A stretch of DNA of 9,853 bases from Polaromonas sp. YR568 (GTDB taxonomy: Bacteria; Pseudomonadota; Gammaproteobacteria; Burkholderiales; Burkholderiaceae). Positions 1 to 6,213 of the stretch are shown in pieces (position 1 is the stretch's first letter; each line of letters begins with the position of its first letter). The DNA is taken from positions 1 through 9,853 of the forward strand of contig CAMBWM010000072.1 in assembly GCA_945871335.1 (NCBI GenBank), written 5' to 3'. The position numbers were made by a program, and so were the translations under genes. A model generated the notes under the pieces. The model worked only from the letters and a program-made list of their open reading frames with translations, was not told the origin of the DNA and did no database searches.

Positions 1-796
1 CACCCTGTCGCTGCTTGAAGCCATACTCGGCCAGGATGATGGGCGAAGGATCGACGATCAGCACGCCGGCATCGCCGTCAATGATGACCCAGTCGTCCTG
101 CTTGATCAGCTGACTGGCGCTGCGCGCACCAACCACCGCCGGTATGTCCATGCTGCGCGCGACGATGGCTGTGTGCGAAGTGCGTCCACCCACATCGGTG
201 GCAAAGCCGGCAAACAGACTCTGCTTGAACTGCAACATGTCGGCCGGTGACAAATCGTGCGCGACCAGCACCAGCGGAACGTCCAGTTTGTCGTCATGCA
301 ACAACTCTTTCTGCTGTTTGCGCGCCCCTTGATTTTTAAGTTGCACCGGCGAAGCGACGCCCTTCATCGCACGCAGCACCCGCTCGACCACTTGCTCGAG
401 GTCGGCTTTGCGCTCACGCAGATACTCATCTTCCATCTCGTCGAACTGGCGCGCGATCATCTCGTACTGCGTTGTCAGGGCCCACTCGGCGTTGTAATGC
501 CGCTCCGAAATCCAACCCTTAACGCCACTGATGAGTTGCTCGTCCTGCAACAGCATGAGGTGAACATCCAGCAGGGCGGCGAGTTCATGCGGCGCGTCCG
601 CCGGCAAGTCGCGTTGCAAGCGCGAAATCTCTTCGACCACGGTATTGCGCGCATCACGAACCCGCTGAATCTCTGACTGGACGCCAGAAGCCTCGACAAA
701 GTAATGCGCCACATCGGCACGACTCGACGCCACCAGCACCGCCCGCCCGATAGCAATACCGCGCGAGACCGCCAGACCATGAATCGAAAAAGTCAT
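1..796 (-). CDS. ptsI: Phosphoenolpyruvate-protein phosphotransferase (PTS enzyme I), N-terminal part, cut by window edge
   Basis: Enzyme I takes phosphate from phosphoenolpyruvate onto a histidine and passes it to HPr in the cytoplasm. The 265 codons visible begin MTFSIHGLAVSRGIAIGRA, a typical EI N-terminus. A helical HPr-binding region follows (about residues 40-145), then the swivelling phosphohistidine domain. The signature GGRTSHTAIVARSMDIPA lies at about residues 203-220, with the phosphorylated histidine at residue 208 (codon 173-175). The family is usually about 570-590 residues long, so a little under half is present; the PEP-binding barrel lies beyond the left edge. The ATG at 794-796 is chosen because it gives the normal family N-terminus; its Shine-Dalgarno is weak. 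It follows HPr on the same strand after an unusual 159-bp repeat-bearing spacer. Recognition of the family is firm. Confidence 0.95.
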   Translation of the reverse strand, partial: MTFSIHGLAVSRGIAIGRAVLVASSRADVAHYFVEASGVQSEIQRVRDARNTVVEEISRLQRDLPADAPHELAALLDVHLMLLQDEQLISGVKGWISERHYNAEWALTTQYEMIARQFDEMEDEYLRERKADLEQVVERVLRAMKGVASPVQLKNQGARKQQKELLHDDKLDVPLVLVAHDLSPADMLQFKQSLFAGFATDVGGRTSHTAIVARSMDIPAVVGARSASQLIKQDDWVIIDGDAGVLIVDPSPIILAEYGFKQRQG

Positions 797-825
797 GCGC
801 AACCCCAAGTGTCTTGACTAACCGC

Positions 826-953
826 GGGGGGCAGCGCAGTAGGCGAAGCGGCAGGCGTGGGGGCCAACAGTCCCGCCGCCGGGCCGCCCCAAGGCGGGAC
901 CTCCCCCCCGGGGGGCAGCGCAGTACGCGAAGCGACTAGCGTGGGGGCTAACA
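826..953. repeat. Two 44-bp direct repeats flanking a GC-rich hairpin, in the ptsH-ptsI spacer
   Basis: The copies at 826-869 and 910-953 match at 39 of 44 positions and start 84 bp apart. Both begin with six G, continue with CAGCGCAGTA and GCGAAGCG, and end in GTGGGGGC(C/T)AACA. Between them is a perfect 8-bp inverted repeat, GTCCCGCC at 870-877 with GGCGGGAC at 893-900 (15-nt loop). A C6G6 palindrome follows at 904-915. From memory, similar GC-rich palindromic units are dispersed between genes in Comamonadaceae genomes; the window cannot prove this. A short open frame runs through the element on the plus strand but looks like a by-product of the GC-rich repeats. In the transcript of the pts genes this would form strong secondary structure between the HPr and EI coding regions. 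Confidence 0.85.
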
Positions 954-955
954 AG

Positions 956-1225
956 CTACTCCCCCTCACCAAATTTATCCGCCATCATGGCCAGCAAAGC
1001 GTCCATGGCTGCTTGTTCGTCAGCGCCATTCGTCTCCAGCTCCACCGTGGCACCCAGGCCGGCGGCCAGCATCATCACGCCCATGATGCTTTTGGCGTTG
1101 ACCCGGCGTTCGCCGCGGCTGATCCAGACCTCGCACGGAAAACTGCCCGCGAGCTTGGTCAGCTTGGCGGAGGCGCGGGCGTGCAGACCCAATTTATTGC
1201 TGATGGTCGCGCTGGTCTTGATCAT
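956..1225 (-). CDS. ptsH: Phosphocarrier protein HPr
   Basis: HPr is the small cytoplasmic carrier that accepts phosphate from enzyme I and gives it to EIIA proteins. The product is 89 residues, the normal size. The active-site motif GLHARASAKL places the phosphorylated histidine at residue 15. The conserved regulatory serine is at residue 46 in RVNAKSIMGVM, followed by the usual helix and a GATVEL strand. Ser46 is the residue phosphorylated by HPr kinase in organisms that have one; no kinase gene is visible here. The ATG at 1223-1225 gives the standard N-terminus. It lies 32 nt inside the upstream EIIA gene and has no clear Shine-Dalgarno, so translation is probably coupled to EIIA. Confidence 0.97.
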   Translation of the reverse strand: MIKTSATISNKLGLHARASAKLTKLAGSFPCEVWISRGERRVNAKSIMGVMMLAAGLGATVELETNGADEQAAMDALLAMMADKFGEGE

Positions 1226-1637
1226 GGTTTCGGCGGTTCTGGTTTTGCGGAGCGGTTATGGCCACCTGCATCACGCCCTGTGTGGCGCCCATCAGAGCGC
1301 GCGCCACCAAGGCATCCAATGACTCATTGCGGTAAGACAGCGTGCGCAGGAGCATGGGCACGTTGACGCCGGTGATCAGCTTGGAGTGCACGCCATCGAC
1401 CAGTTTTTGCGCTACGTTGCAAGGTGTCGCGCCAAAGACATCGGCCAGCACCAGCGCGTGGGAAGTGCCAAGTTGCGCCAGCATGATGCGCGCCTGCGCC
1501 AGGGTTTCCTCTGGCGGGGTGTTGGGCTGAACATCCAAAGCGGCGACGGCTTCGGGGTGATCAGTGAACACATGCGCAACACATTGACGCAGCGCCGAAG
1601 CCAAGGGTGCGTGGGCGATGATGAGAATACCGTTCAT
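1194..1637 (-). CDS. PTS EIIA component, mannose (Man) family, single domain
   Basis: The 147-residue protein matches the EIIA-Man fold: it starts MNGILIIAHAPLASAL, with the phosphoacceptor histidine at residue 9. It continues with VLADVFGATPCNVA (around residues 64-77) and the GVNVPMLLRTL segment (around 89-99). It would receive phosphate from HPr. No EIIB, EIIC or EIID gene is in view, so a regulatory role is more likely than sugar uptake, as is known for incomplete PTS in betaproteobacteria. The last roughly 17 residues (about 131-147) are a polar tail rich in N, Q, D, H and R beyond the usual end of the domain, and they are encoded where the gene overlaps HPr. The start overlaps the MFS stop codon as ATGA at 1634-1637. 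Confidence 0.92.
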   Translation of the reverse strand: MNGILIIAHAPLASALRQCVAHVFTDHPEAVAALDVQPNTPPEETLAQARIMLAQLGTSHALVLADVFGATPCNVAQKLVDGVHSKLITGVNVPMLLRTLSYRNESLDALVARALMGATQGVMQVAITAPQNQNRRNHDQDQRDHQQ

Positions 1638-2908
1638 TGCGGTGAATTATCAGCCTTCACCCAACGGAAGTAGGCGTATGAGGCGGCGCAGCAACACAAA
1701 TAGACGCTCATGGCCGCTTGAAAACAGGCCACTTCACTCAGACCGGCCGCCTTGAAAGCGTCTGCCAACAAGCCTATGCCCCACTGCACGACAAAGATGC
1801 CGGCAAAAATCAAAAGGTTGTATGCGGACAGCGCGCGACCGGCCAGTGCGGGTGCAAATGCCATGCCCACCGCTGGCTGCGCCAGGCCCATGACACTTGA
1901 GGACACGCAAAACAAGGCCCAACCCAGCCAGCCGGTTTCGCTGCCACCGGCGATATTGACCGCCAAAACCAGCATGCTCACGGGCACGCCCCAGCTGATC
2001 AAGCGGACAGCGCTCCAACCATTGCGCGCCAATACCGGGTTCAGCATGCCCCAAGCCCAGAATGTCACGAGCATGACAGCGTTGATGTAAAACAGGCCGG
2101 TGGCTGATTCGAGTGGCGTGTAGCCGGCTACGCGAACCATCCACGGCCCGGCCCACAAAGTCTGAATCGCCACAAAGCCGCCGTAATTGAAGAACGCCAA
2201 AAGCGACATTTTCTGAAAATACCGACTGCTCCAAATCTCAGCGTAGCTTGACGCTGCGGGGACAGCGGGGGCATGCCCCTCAGAAAGCGAGGGTGCCGTG
2301 TTTTTCCAGGCCGGCACCAGCCACCAGATCAGCAGCATCGACAGCCCGGTCAACGCAGCCAGAATCCAGAACATCGGGCGCCAGCCGGTCAAGGGCATAA
2401 GCCACTGCACCGGCAGCGTAGAAGCCAGCATGCCGAGCGAGCCAGTCATCAGCATCCAGGAGTTGGCCCGCAGCTGCGCACCACTGCTCAGCCAGCGCCG
2501 GTAGCCCGTGAGCGGGGCCATCAGGCAAGCGCTGACGCCCATGCCAATTAGCACCCTGGCGGCCAGCAGCCAGGTAAAGGTAGTGGCGACCGAAAAGGCC
2601 AGGCAACCTAAAACCGCTAGCGTTAAAAAGTACAGGATCACACGCTTGGGGCCGTGACGGTCCAACAAGCTGCCCAGCGGCAACTGCATGGCCGCAAAGC
2701 CCAAAAAATAGCCCCCCGCCAGCAAACCCAGATCGCGGGCCTGCAGACTGAACTCCTGCGTCAGCACCGGCGACAAGGTGGCGGTGATGGCGCGCACCAG
2801 CGCCGAGCAAAAGTAAGCGGCGGCAAAGGCCAAGAACACCCAGACAGCGGTCCTGGTCTCAAGTCCCTCGTTCGGGGTGGTCAGCGGTTGGGCGTGAGCG
2901 AGCGTCAT
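1634..2908 (-). CDS. MFS transporter, substrate unknown
   Basis: This 424-residue inner-membrane protein has the size and hydrophobic pattern of a 12-helix major facilitator. The first helix covers about residues 21-42. The family's loop 2-3 signature appears as GSLLDRHGPKRV at residues 79-90. A long polar linker near residues 200-225 fits the central cytoplasmic loop between helices 6 and 7, and hydrophobic helices fill the second half. The ATG at 2906-2908 has no good Shine-Dalgarno; a 5-bp GC hairpin (2917-2931) lies just upstream. Its stop overlaps the start of the PTS EIIA gene by 4 bp, so the transporter is probably the first gene of the pts transcription unit or is coupled to it. The substrate cannot be read from sequence; a drug, organic-acid or sugar role would all be guesses. 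Confidence 0.88.
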   Translation of the reverse strand: MTLAHAQPLTTPNEGLETRTAVWVFLAFAAAYFCSALVRAITATLSPVLTQEFSLQARDLGLLAGGYFLGFAAMQLPLGSLLDRHGPKRVILYFLTLAVLGCLAFSVATTFTWLLAARVLIGMGVSACLMAPLTGYRRWLSSGAQLRANSWMLMTGSLGMLASTLPVQWLMPLTGWRPMFWILAALTGLSMLLIWWLVPAWKNTAPSLSEGHAPAVPAASSYAEIWSSRYFQKMSLLAFFNYGGFVAIQTLWAGPWMVRVAGYTPLESATGLFYINAVMLVTFWAWGMLNPVLARNGWSAVRLISWGVPVSMLVLAVNIAGGSETGWLGWALFCVSSSVMGLAQPAVGMAFAPALAGRALSAYNLLIFAGIFVVQWGIGLLADAFKAAGLSEVACFQAAMSVYLCCCAASYAYFRWVKADNSPQ

Positions 2909-2916
2909 GTAGTTTT

Positions 2917-2931
2917 GGCGCTGCAGGCGCC
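2917..2931. repeat. Small GC hairpin upstream of the MFS start
   Basis: GGCGC (2917-2921) and GCGCC (2927-2931) form a perfect 5-bp stem around TGCAG. It sits 9 bases before the MFS start codon, where a Shine-Dalgarno would be expected and none is obvious. It could reduce ribosome access, but a stem this short occurs by chance in GC-rich DNA. Confidence 0.3.
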
Positions 2932-2986
2932 GTTCAGGTTTGTTCGGTGAAAGTTACAGCGGCAGATCATGCGCCTTTGGCCAGCA

Positions 2987-3535
2987 TCATTCGATTCGAA
3001 GGCTGGTGAAAAAGGTCTCTGCTGCATCTGGGCTGATTTTGGGTGCGTACATCACGACCTGAACCACTCGGGCGCCTTTGGCAAAGTAGGCCGCGCGACT
3101 CTGCACTGCGCTACCATCATTTTGCTGGCCCTGGGCCTGCAGCCACACCGGCGCCGGGCTCGCATCAGCGCCCGCCACCTTGAACAAAGCGGGCGGCGCG
3201 CTTAAAGGCGCCGCTTTCATGTTTTTCAAGGTGATGGCCTGCCACTGGATAAGCACGTCGGACACTTGGGCTGTATCCGGCAGTTCAGCCACAGCCACTG
3301 CAAATGTGGCGCCACCGGCTTCGCAACCGAGCATGGTCAAGGTGGTGGGTTCAGGCCCTAAGGGCACTTGCTTTTGCGCCTTGTCAGGCTTGCAGGGCAG
3401 CAGCAAGCTCACGCCAGAATCAAAACGTACCTCCCGCCAGTTGAGGGTGGGGCTGCAAGCTGTGACGGTCAACAAGCCGGCAAGCACCACCAACAGGCCC
3501 GGCGCTAGCGCACGAAAAGCAAGAAAAAATGTCAT
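2987..3535 (-). CDS. Predicted lipoprotein of unknown function
   Basis: I do not recognise a named family. The 182-residue product begins with a hydrophobic signal segment ending in LLTVTAC, a plausible lipobox with the lipidated cysteine at residue 27, so the protein is probably anchored in the membrane facing the periplasm. The mature part contains two further cysteines in LPCKP (residue 48) and LGCEAG (residue 71) that could form a disulphide. It ends with a VVQVVMYAPK strand and a SPDAAETFFTSLRIE helix. I chose the ATG at 3533-3535 because it puts the signal peptide directly at the N-terminus. An in-frame TTG at 3614-3616 would add 27 non-hydrophobic residues and is unlikely. It lies 78 bp upstream of the MFS gene on the same strand and may be cotranscribed with it. 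Confidence 0.8.
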   Translation of the reverse strand: MTFFLAFRALAPGLLVVLAGLLTVTACSPTLNWREVRFDSGVSLLLPCKPDKAQKQVPLGPEPTTLTMLGCEAGGATFAVAVAELPDTAQVSDVLIQWQAITLKNMKAAPLSAPPALFKVAGADASPAPVWLQAQGQQNDGSAVQSRAAYFAKGARVVQVVMYAPKISPDAAETFFTSLRIE

Positions 3536-3562
3536 GAATGGACTTGTTACAAAAAAATCGGC

Positions 3563-3582
3563 GATCCGCGTCGACCCGGATC
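3563..3582. promoter_or_regulatory. Near-perfect 20-bp palindrome in a divergent intergenic region, possible operator
   Basis: The sequence GATCCGCGTCGACCCGGATC is self-complementary at 9 of 10 base pairs, the only mismatch being C3569/C3576. It lies 28 bp upstream of the lipoprotein start on one side and 82 bp upstream of the CoA-transferase start on the other. A dimeric repressor or activator could bind there and control one or both directions. This is inference from symmetry and position only; I do not recognise the motif. Confidence 0.4.
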
Positions 3583-3654
3583 TGGGCCTGCATTTAGCCC
3601 TGAACTTTACAGGCAATGCATTTTTGAGCCCTTCGCGGCCCAGTCTGAACGCTC

Positions 3655-3660
3655 AGAGGG
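3655..3660 (+). promoter_or_regulatory. Ribosome binding site that decides the CoA-transferase start
   Basis: AGAGGG stands 4 nt before the ATG at 3665. A second in-frame ATG at 3674 would be 13 nt away, too far, so 3665 is preferred. Confidence 0.6.
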
Positions 3661-3664
3661 CAAA

Positions 3665-4909
3665 ATGACGACCATGAACTCACTAGAAGGCATCCGCATC
3701 CTCGACCTCTCCCGCGTGCTCGCCGGTCCCTGGTGCACCCAGACCCTGGCCGACCTTGGCGCTGACGTCATCAAGATCGAGCGCCCCGGCGCCGGTGACG
3801 ACACGCGCAGCTGGGGCCCGCCCTTTTTGCATGACAGCGCCGGCGCAGAAACGCGCGAAGCGGCCTACTACCTGGGCACCAACCGCAACAAGCGCTCGGT
3901 CACCTGTGACATTGCGCAGCCGGCCGGGCAGTCCTTGATTCGCGAACTGGCGCTTCACAGCGATGTGTTTGTCGAGAACTTCAAGGTCGGTGACATGGCG
4001 CGCTACGGACTGGACTACGCCAGCCTCAAGGCTATCAACCCGCGCATCGTCTACTGCTCAGTCACCGGCTTTGGGCAGACCGGCCCCTACGCCGAGCGCG
4101 CTGGTTATGACTATGCCATTCAAGGCATGGGCGGGCTGATGAGCGTGACCGGCGAGCGCGACGACCTGGGCGGTGGCCCGCAAAAAGTCGGCGTGGCCGT
4201 GGCCGACTTGATGACCGGTATGTACGCAACGGTCGGTATTTTGGCGGCGTTGCGCCACGCCGAGAAAACCGGTGAAGGCCAGCAGATCGACATGGCCCTG
4301 CTCGACACCCAGGTGGCCATGCTGGCCAACCTGGGCGCTAACTACCTGGTCAGCGGCAAGGTGCCGGGCCGCGTTGGAAATGCGCACCAGAACATCGTGC
4401 CCTACCAGGTGTTTGAAGTGGCGCCCAACGCAGCGGGCGACAAAGATCATCTGATTCTGGCGGTGGGCAACGACTCCCAGTACGCCAAGTTTTGCGCCGT
4501 CGCCGGCGTGCCGGAACTCGCCAGCAACCCCTTGTTCGCCAAGAACAGCAGCCGTGTGCTGAACCGCGCGCAGCTGGTGCCGCAGCTCGAGGTGGTGATG
4601 AAGTCGCGCGGCAAGGCAGACTGGCTGGCCGCACTGGAGGCGGCCAAAGTGCCTTGCGGTGCCATCAACAACCTGGGCGAAGTGTTTGCCGACCCGCAGG
4701 TCGAAGCACGCGCCATGGTAAAAACCTGGCCGCATCCGCTCAAGGACCAGCTGCGCCTGGTGGCCAGCCCGCTCAAGCTCAGCGCCACCCCTGTGCGCAG
4801 CGACCTGCCACCGCCGCTGCTGGGCCAGCACACAGAAGAAGTGCTTAGCCAAGTGCTGAATTACACCTCAGAGCAAGTGGCTGACTTGAAAATCAAGCAG
4901 GTGATCTGA
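3665..4909 (+). CDS. CaiB/BaiF-family (class III) CoA-transferase
   Basis: Class III CoA-transferases move coenzyme A between carboxylic acids through a mixed anhydride on an aspartate. The 414-residue length is typical. The N-terminus carries the family hallmark LDLSRVLAGPWCTQTLADLGADVIKIERP (residues 13-41). Further family blocks are GTNRNKRSVT (71-80), VENFKVGDMARYGLDY (103-118), SVTGFGQTGPYAERAGYD (132-149) and VGVAVADLMTGMYA (175-188). The catalytic aspartate is expected at residue 181. The N-terminus resembles formyl-CoA transferase and the succinate/glutarate-type CoA-transferases, but donor and acceptor acids cannot be assigned from sequence. It is the first gene of a coupled unit: its TGA overlaps the hydrolase ATG by one base at 4909. 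Confidence 0.95.
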   Translation: MTTMNSLEGIRILDLSRVLAGPWCTQTLADLGADVIKIERPGAGDDTRSWGPPFLHDSAGAETREAAYYLGTNRNKRSVTCDIAQPAGQSLIRELALHSDVFVENFKVGDMARYGLDYASLKAINPRIVYCSVTGFGQTGPYAERAGYDYAIQGMGGLMSVTGERDDLGGGPQKVGVAVADLMTGMYATVGILAALRHAEKTGEGQQIDMALLDTQVAMLANLGANYLVSGKVPGRVGNAHQNIVPYQVFEVAPNAAGDKDHLILAVGNDSQYAKFCAVAGVPELASNPLFAKNSSRVLNRAQLVPQLEVVMKSRGKADWLAALEAAKVPCGAINNLGEVFADPQVEARAMVKTWPHPLKDQLRLVASPLKLSATPVRSDLPPPLLGQHTEEVLSQVLNYTSEQVADLKIKQVI

Positions 4910-5640
4910 TGGCGAACTTTGTATTGGTTCATGGTGCGTGGCACGGTGCATGGTGCTGGCGACGCGTTAGCCATGCGCTGCAGCAGCATGGCCAGCGCGT
5001 GCATGCCATCACGCTCACCGGCCTGGGCGAGCGGGCGCATTTGCTGTCGCCGAGCATCACGCTCGAAACACATATTGAGGACATTCGCCAACTGATGGAG
5101 GCCGAAGAGTTAGCCGATGTGGTGCTCGCTGTTCACTCCTATGCCGGCATATTGGGCACCGCCATCGCTGACCGCATGGGTGCGCGACTCAAGCACCTCG
5201 TCTACGTGGATGCAGTGGTGCCTAAACCCGGTGAGAGCTGGAGCAGCACACAAGCCAAAGCGACCCAAACGCAACGGCTGGTTGCAGCGGCGGCGTGTGC
5301 GAATTTCAGTTTTCCGCCGCCAGACCCGGTCGTCTTCGGCCTGCAGGACGCCGACCACGCCTGGGTGCTGCGCCGGCAAACACCGCACCCCGGCCACACC
5401 TACCGCATGCCTCTGGATTTTGACGTGCTGCGTGTTGCCGCAACGCCCCGTACTTTCATTAATTGCACTGCACCTGCATTAGCAACTATCGAGCCTAGCC
5501 GGCTGCGCGTGAAAGACCCTGCATTTTGGGGCGGCGCCTGGGCGCGTGACTCACAGGTACTTGAGATGGCCACCGGCCATGATCCGATGATCAGCGCCCC
5601 GGCAGAGCTGACCCGCATCTTGCTAGACTGCGCTGCATGA
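4909..5640 (+). CDS. Alpha/beta hydrolase, esterase or hydroxynitrile-lyase-like
   Basis: The 243-residue cytoplasmic protein has the fold's landmarks. The oxyanion-hole strand is FVLVHGAWHGAWCW (residues 4-17), followed by TLTGLGERAH (36-44). The nucleophile elbow is VHSYAG with serine 77. The C-terminal ATGHDPMIS gives the catalytic histidine at residue 224. In the EstC/SABP2/hydroxynitrile-lyase group the elbow is usually GHSYGG; here valine and alanine replace two small glycines. The catalytic acid is not certain; by position in that group an aspartate near residue 203 is a candidate. No signal peptide is seen. The ATG overlaps the CoA-transferase stop, with AGGTG just upstream as a possible Shine-Dalgarno. 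The substrate is unknown; clustering with a CoA-transferase hints at an acid, ester or thioester metabolite. Confidence 0.87.
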   Translation: MANFVLVHGAWHGAWCWRRVSHALQQHGQRVHAITLTGLGERAHLLSPSITLETHIEDIRQLMEAEELADVVLAVHSYAGILGTAIADRMGARLKHLVYVDAVVPKPGESWSSTQAKATQTQRLVAAAACANFSFPPPDPVVFGLQDADHAWVLRRQTPHPGHTYRMPLDFDVLRVAATPRTFINCTAPALATIEPSRLRVKDPAFWGGAWARDSQVLEMATGHDPMISAPAELTRILLDCAA

Positions 5641-6170
5641 ACGCCAAAGACGCACGCCATCTCCGTGGCCTTCCCGGCTTGCTGAGATGGGCCTTGGGGC
5701 TGATGATGGTTGCGGCCTTGGCGGCTGGCTTGCAAGCTTGCACCAATGCGCAAGCTGCGCCTGAATCAACTTTTGTACTGCTCGACGGCAGCAAAAAAAC
5801 CACGGCCGACTTCAAGGGCAAGGTCATGCTGGTGAATTTCTGGGCGACCAGTTGTGTAACCTGCGTCGCTGAAATGCCCAAGTTGATCAGCACGCATCAA
5901 AAATATGCAGCCAAGGGTTACGACACGCTGGCTGTGGCCATGAGCTATGACCCGCCCAGCTATGTCGTTAACTACACCGAGACGCGCCAGCTGCCTTTCA
6001 AGGTAGCCATTGACAACACTGGTGAAGTCGCCAAAGCCTGGGGCGATGTCAAGCTAACACCCACCACTTATATCGTGAATAAACGCGGAGAGATTGTCAA
6101 GCAGTACATCGGCGAGCCGGATTTCACCGCACTTCACCTCTTGATTGAGAAATTGCTGGCTCAGTCCTGA
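5637..6170 (+). CDS. TlpA-like thioredoxin-fold lipoprotein (thiol-disulphide oxidoreductase)
   Basis: The 177-residue protein has an N-terminal hydrophobic segment (about residues 14-34) ending in GLQAC, a plausible lipobox with cysteine 35, so it is probably membrane-anchored and periplasmic. The AhpC/TlpA-type thioredoxin domain follows: KVMLVNFWATSCVTC (residues 62-76) with the redox pair C73-C76, and the cis-proline loop LTPTTYIVNKRGEIV (140-154) with proline 142. The CxxC interior is VT and the preceding tryptophan is replaced by serine, unlike the usual WCPPC of TlpA/ResA proteins, so the redox potential may differ. A likely role is thiol reduction or disulphide exchange in the envelope, but no partner is identified. 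Its start overlaps the hydrolase stop as ATGA (5637-5640) and has no evident Shine-Dalgarno, so coupling is likely. Confidence 0.9.
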   Translation: MNAKDARHLRGLPGLLRWALGLMMVAALAAGLQACTNAQAAPESTFVLLDGSKKTTADFKGKVMLVNFWATSCVTCVAEMPKLISTHQKYAAKGYDTLAVAMSYDPPSYVVNYTETRQLPFKVAIDNTGEVAKAWGDVKLTPTTYIVNKRGEIVKQYIGEPDFTALHLLIEKLLAQS

Positions 6171-6182
6171 AGCTCGACAGCA

Positions 6183-6203
6183 CGAGCCGCTAGCGCGGAC
6201 TCG
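6183..6203. terminator. Possible weak hairpin between convergent genes
   Basis: CGAGCCGC (6183-6190) pairs with GCGGACTCG (6195-6203) around a TAGC loop with one bulged A. It lies in the 43-bp gap between the convergent TlpA-like and cytochrome c' genes. No proper T tract follows on either strand, so it is at most a weak or factor-assisted terminator. Confidence 0.35.
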
Positions 6204-6213
6204 TTATCTGGCT

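Noticed and set aside
826..953. Direct repeats as a CRISPR array
   Set aside because: Only two imperfect copies, the repeats are longer than the 40-bp interval, and the interval is itself palindromic; no cas genes are present.
857..1366. 169-codon plus-strand open frame across the repeat element and ptsH
   Set aside because: It is antisense to HPr and EIIA, and its N-terminal part is just the GC-rich repeat translated; it shows no domain features.
3536..3616. Longer lipoprotein start at TTG 3616
   Set aside because: It would add 27 charged residues before the signal peptide and use a rare start codon; ATG 3535 gives a clean signal sequence.
4058..4852. 264-codon minus-strand open frame inside the CoA-transferase gene
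   Set aside because: It is a shadow of a highly conserved plus-strand gene in GC-rich DNA, rich in H, R, Q and A with no recognisable motifs.
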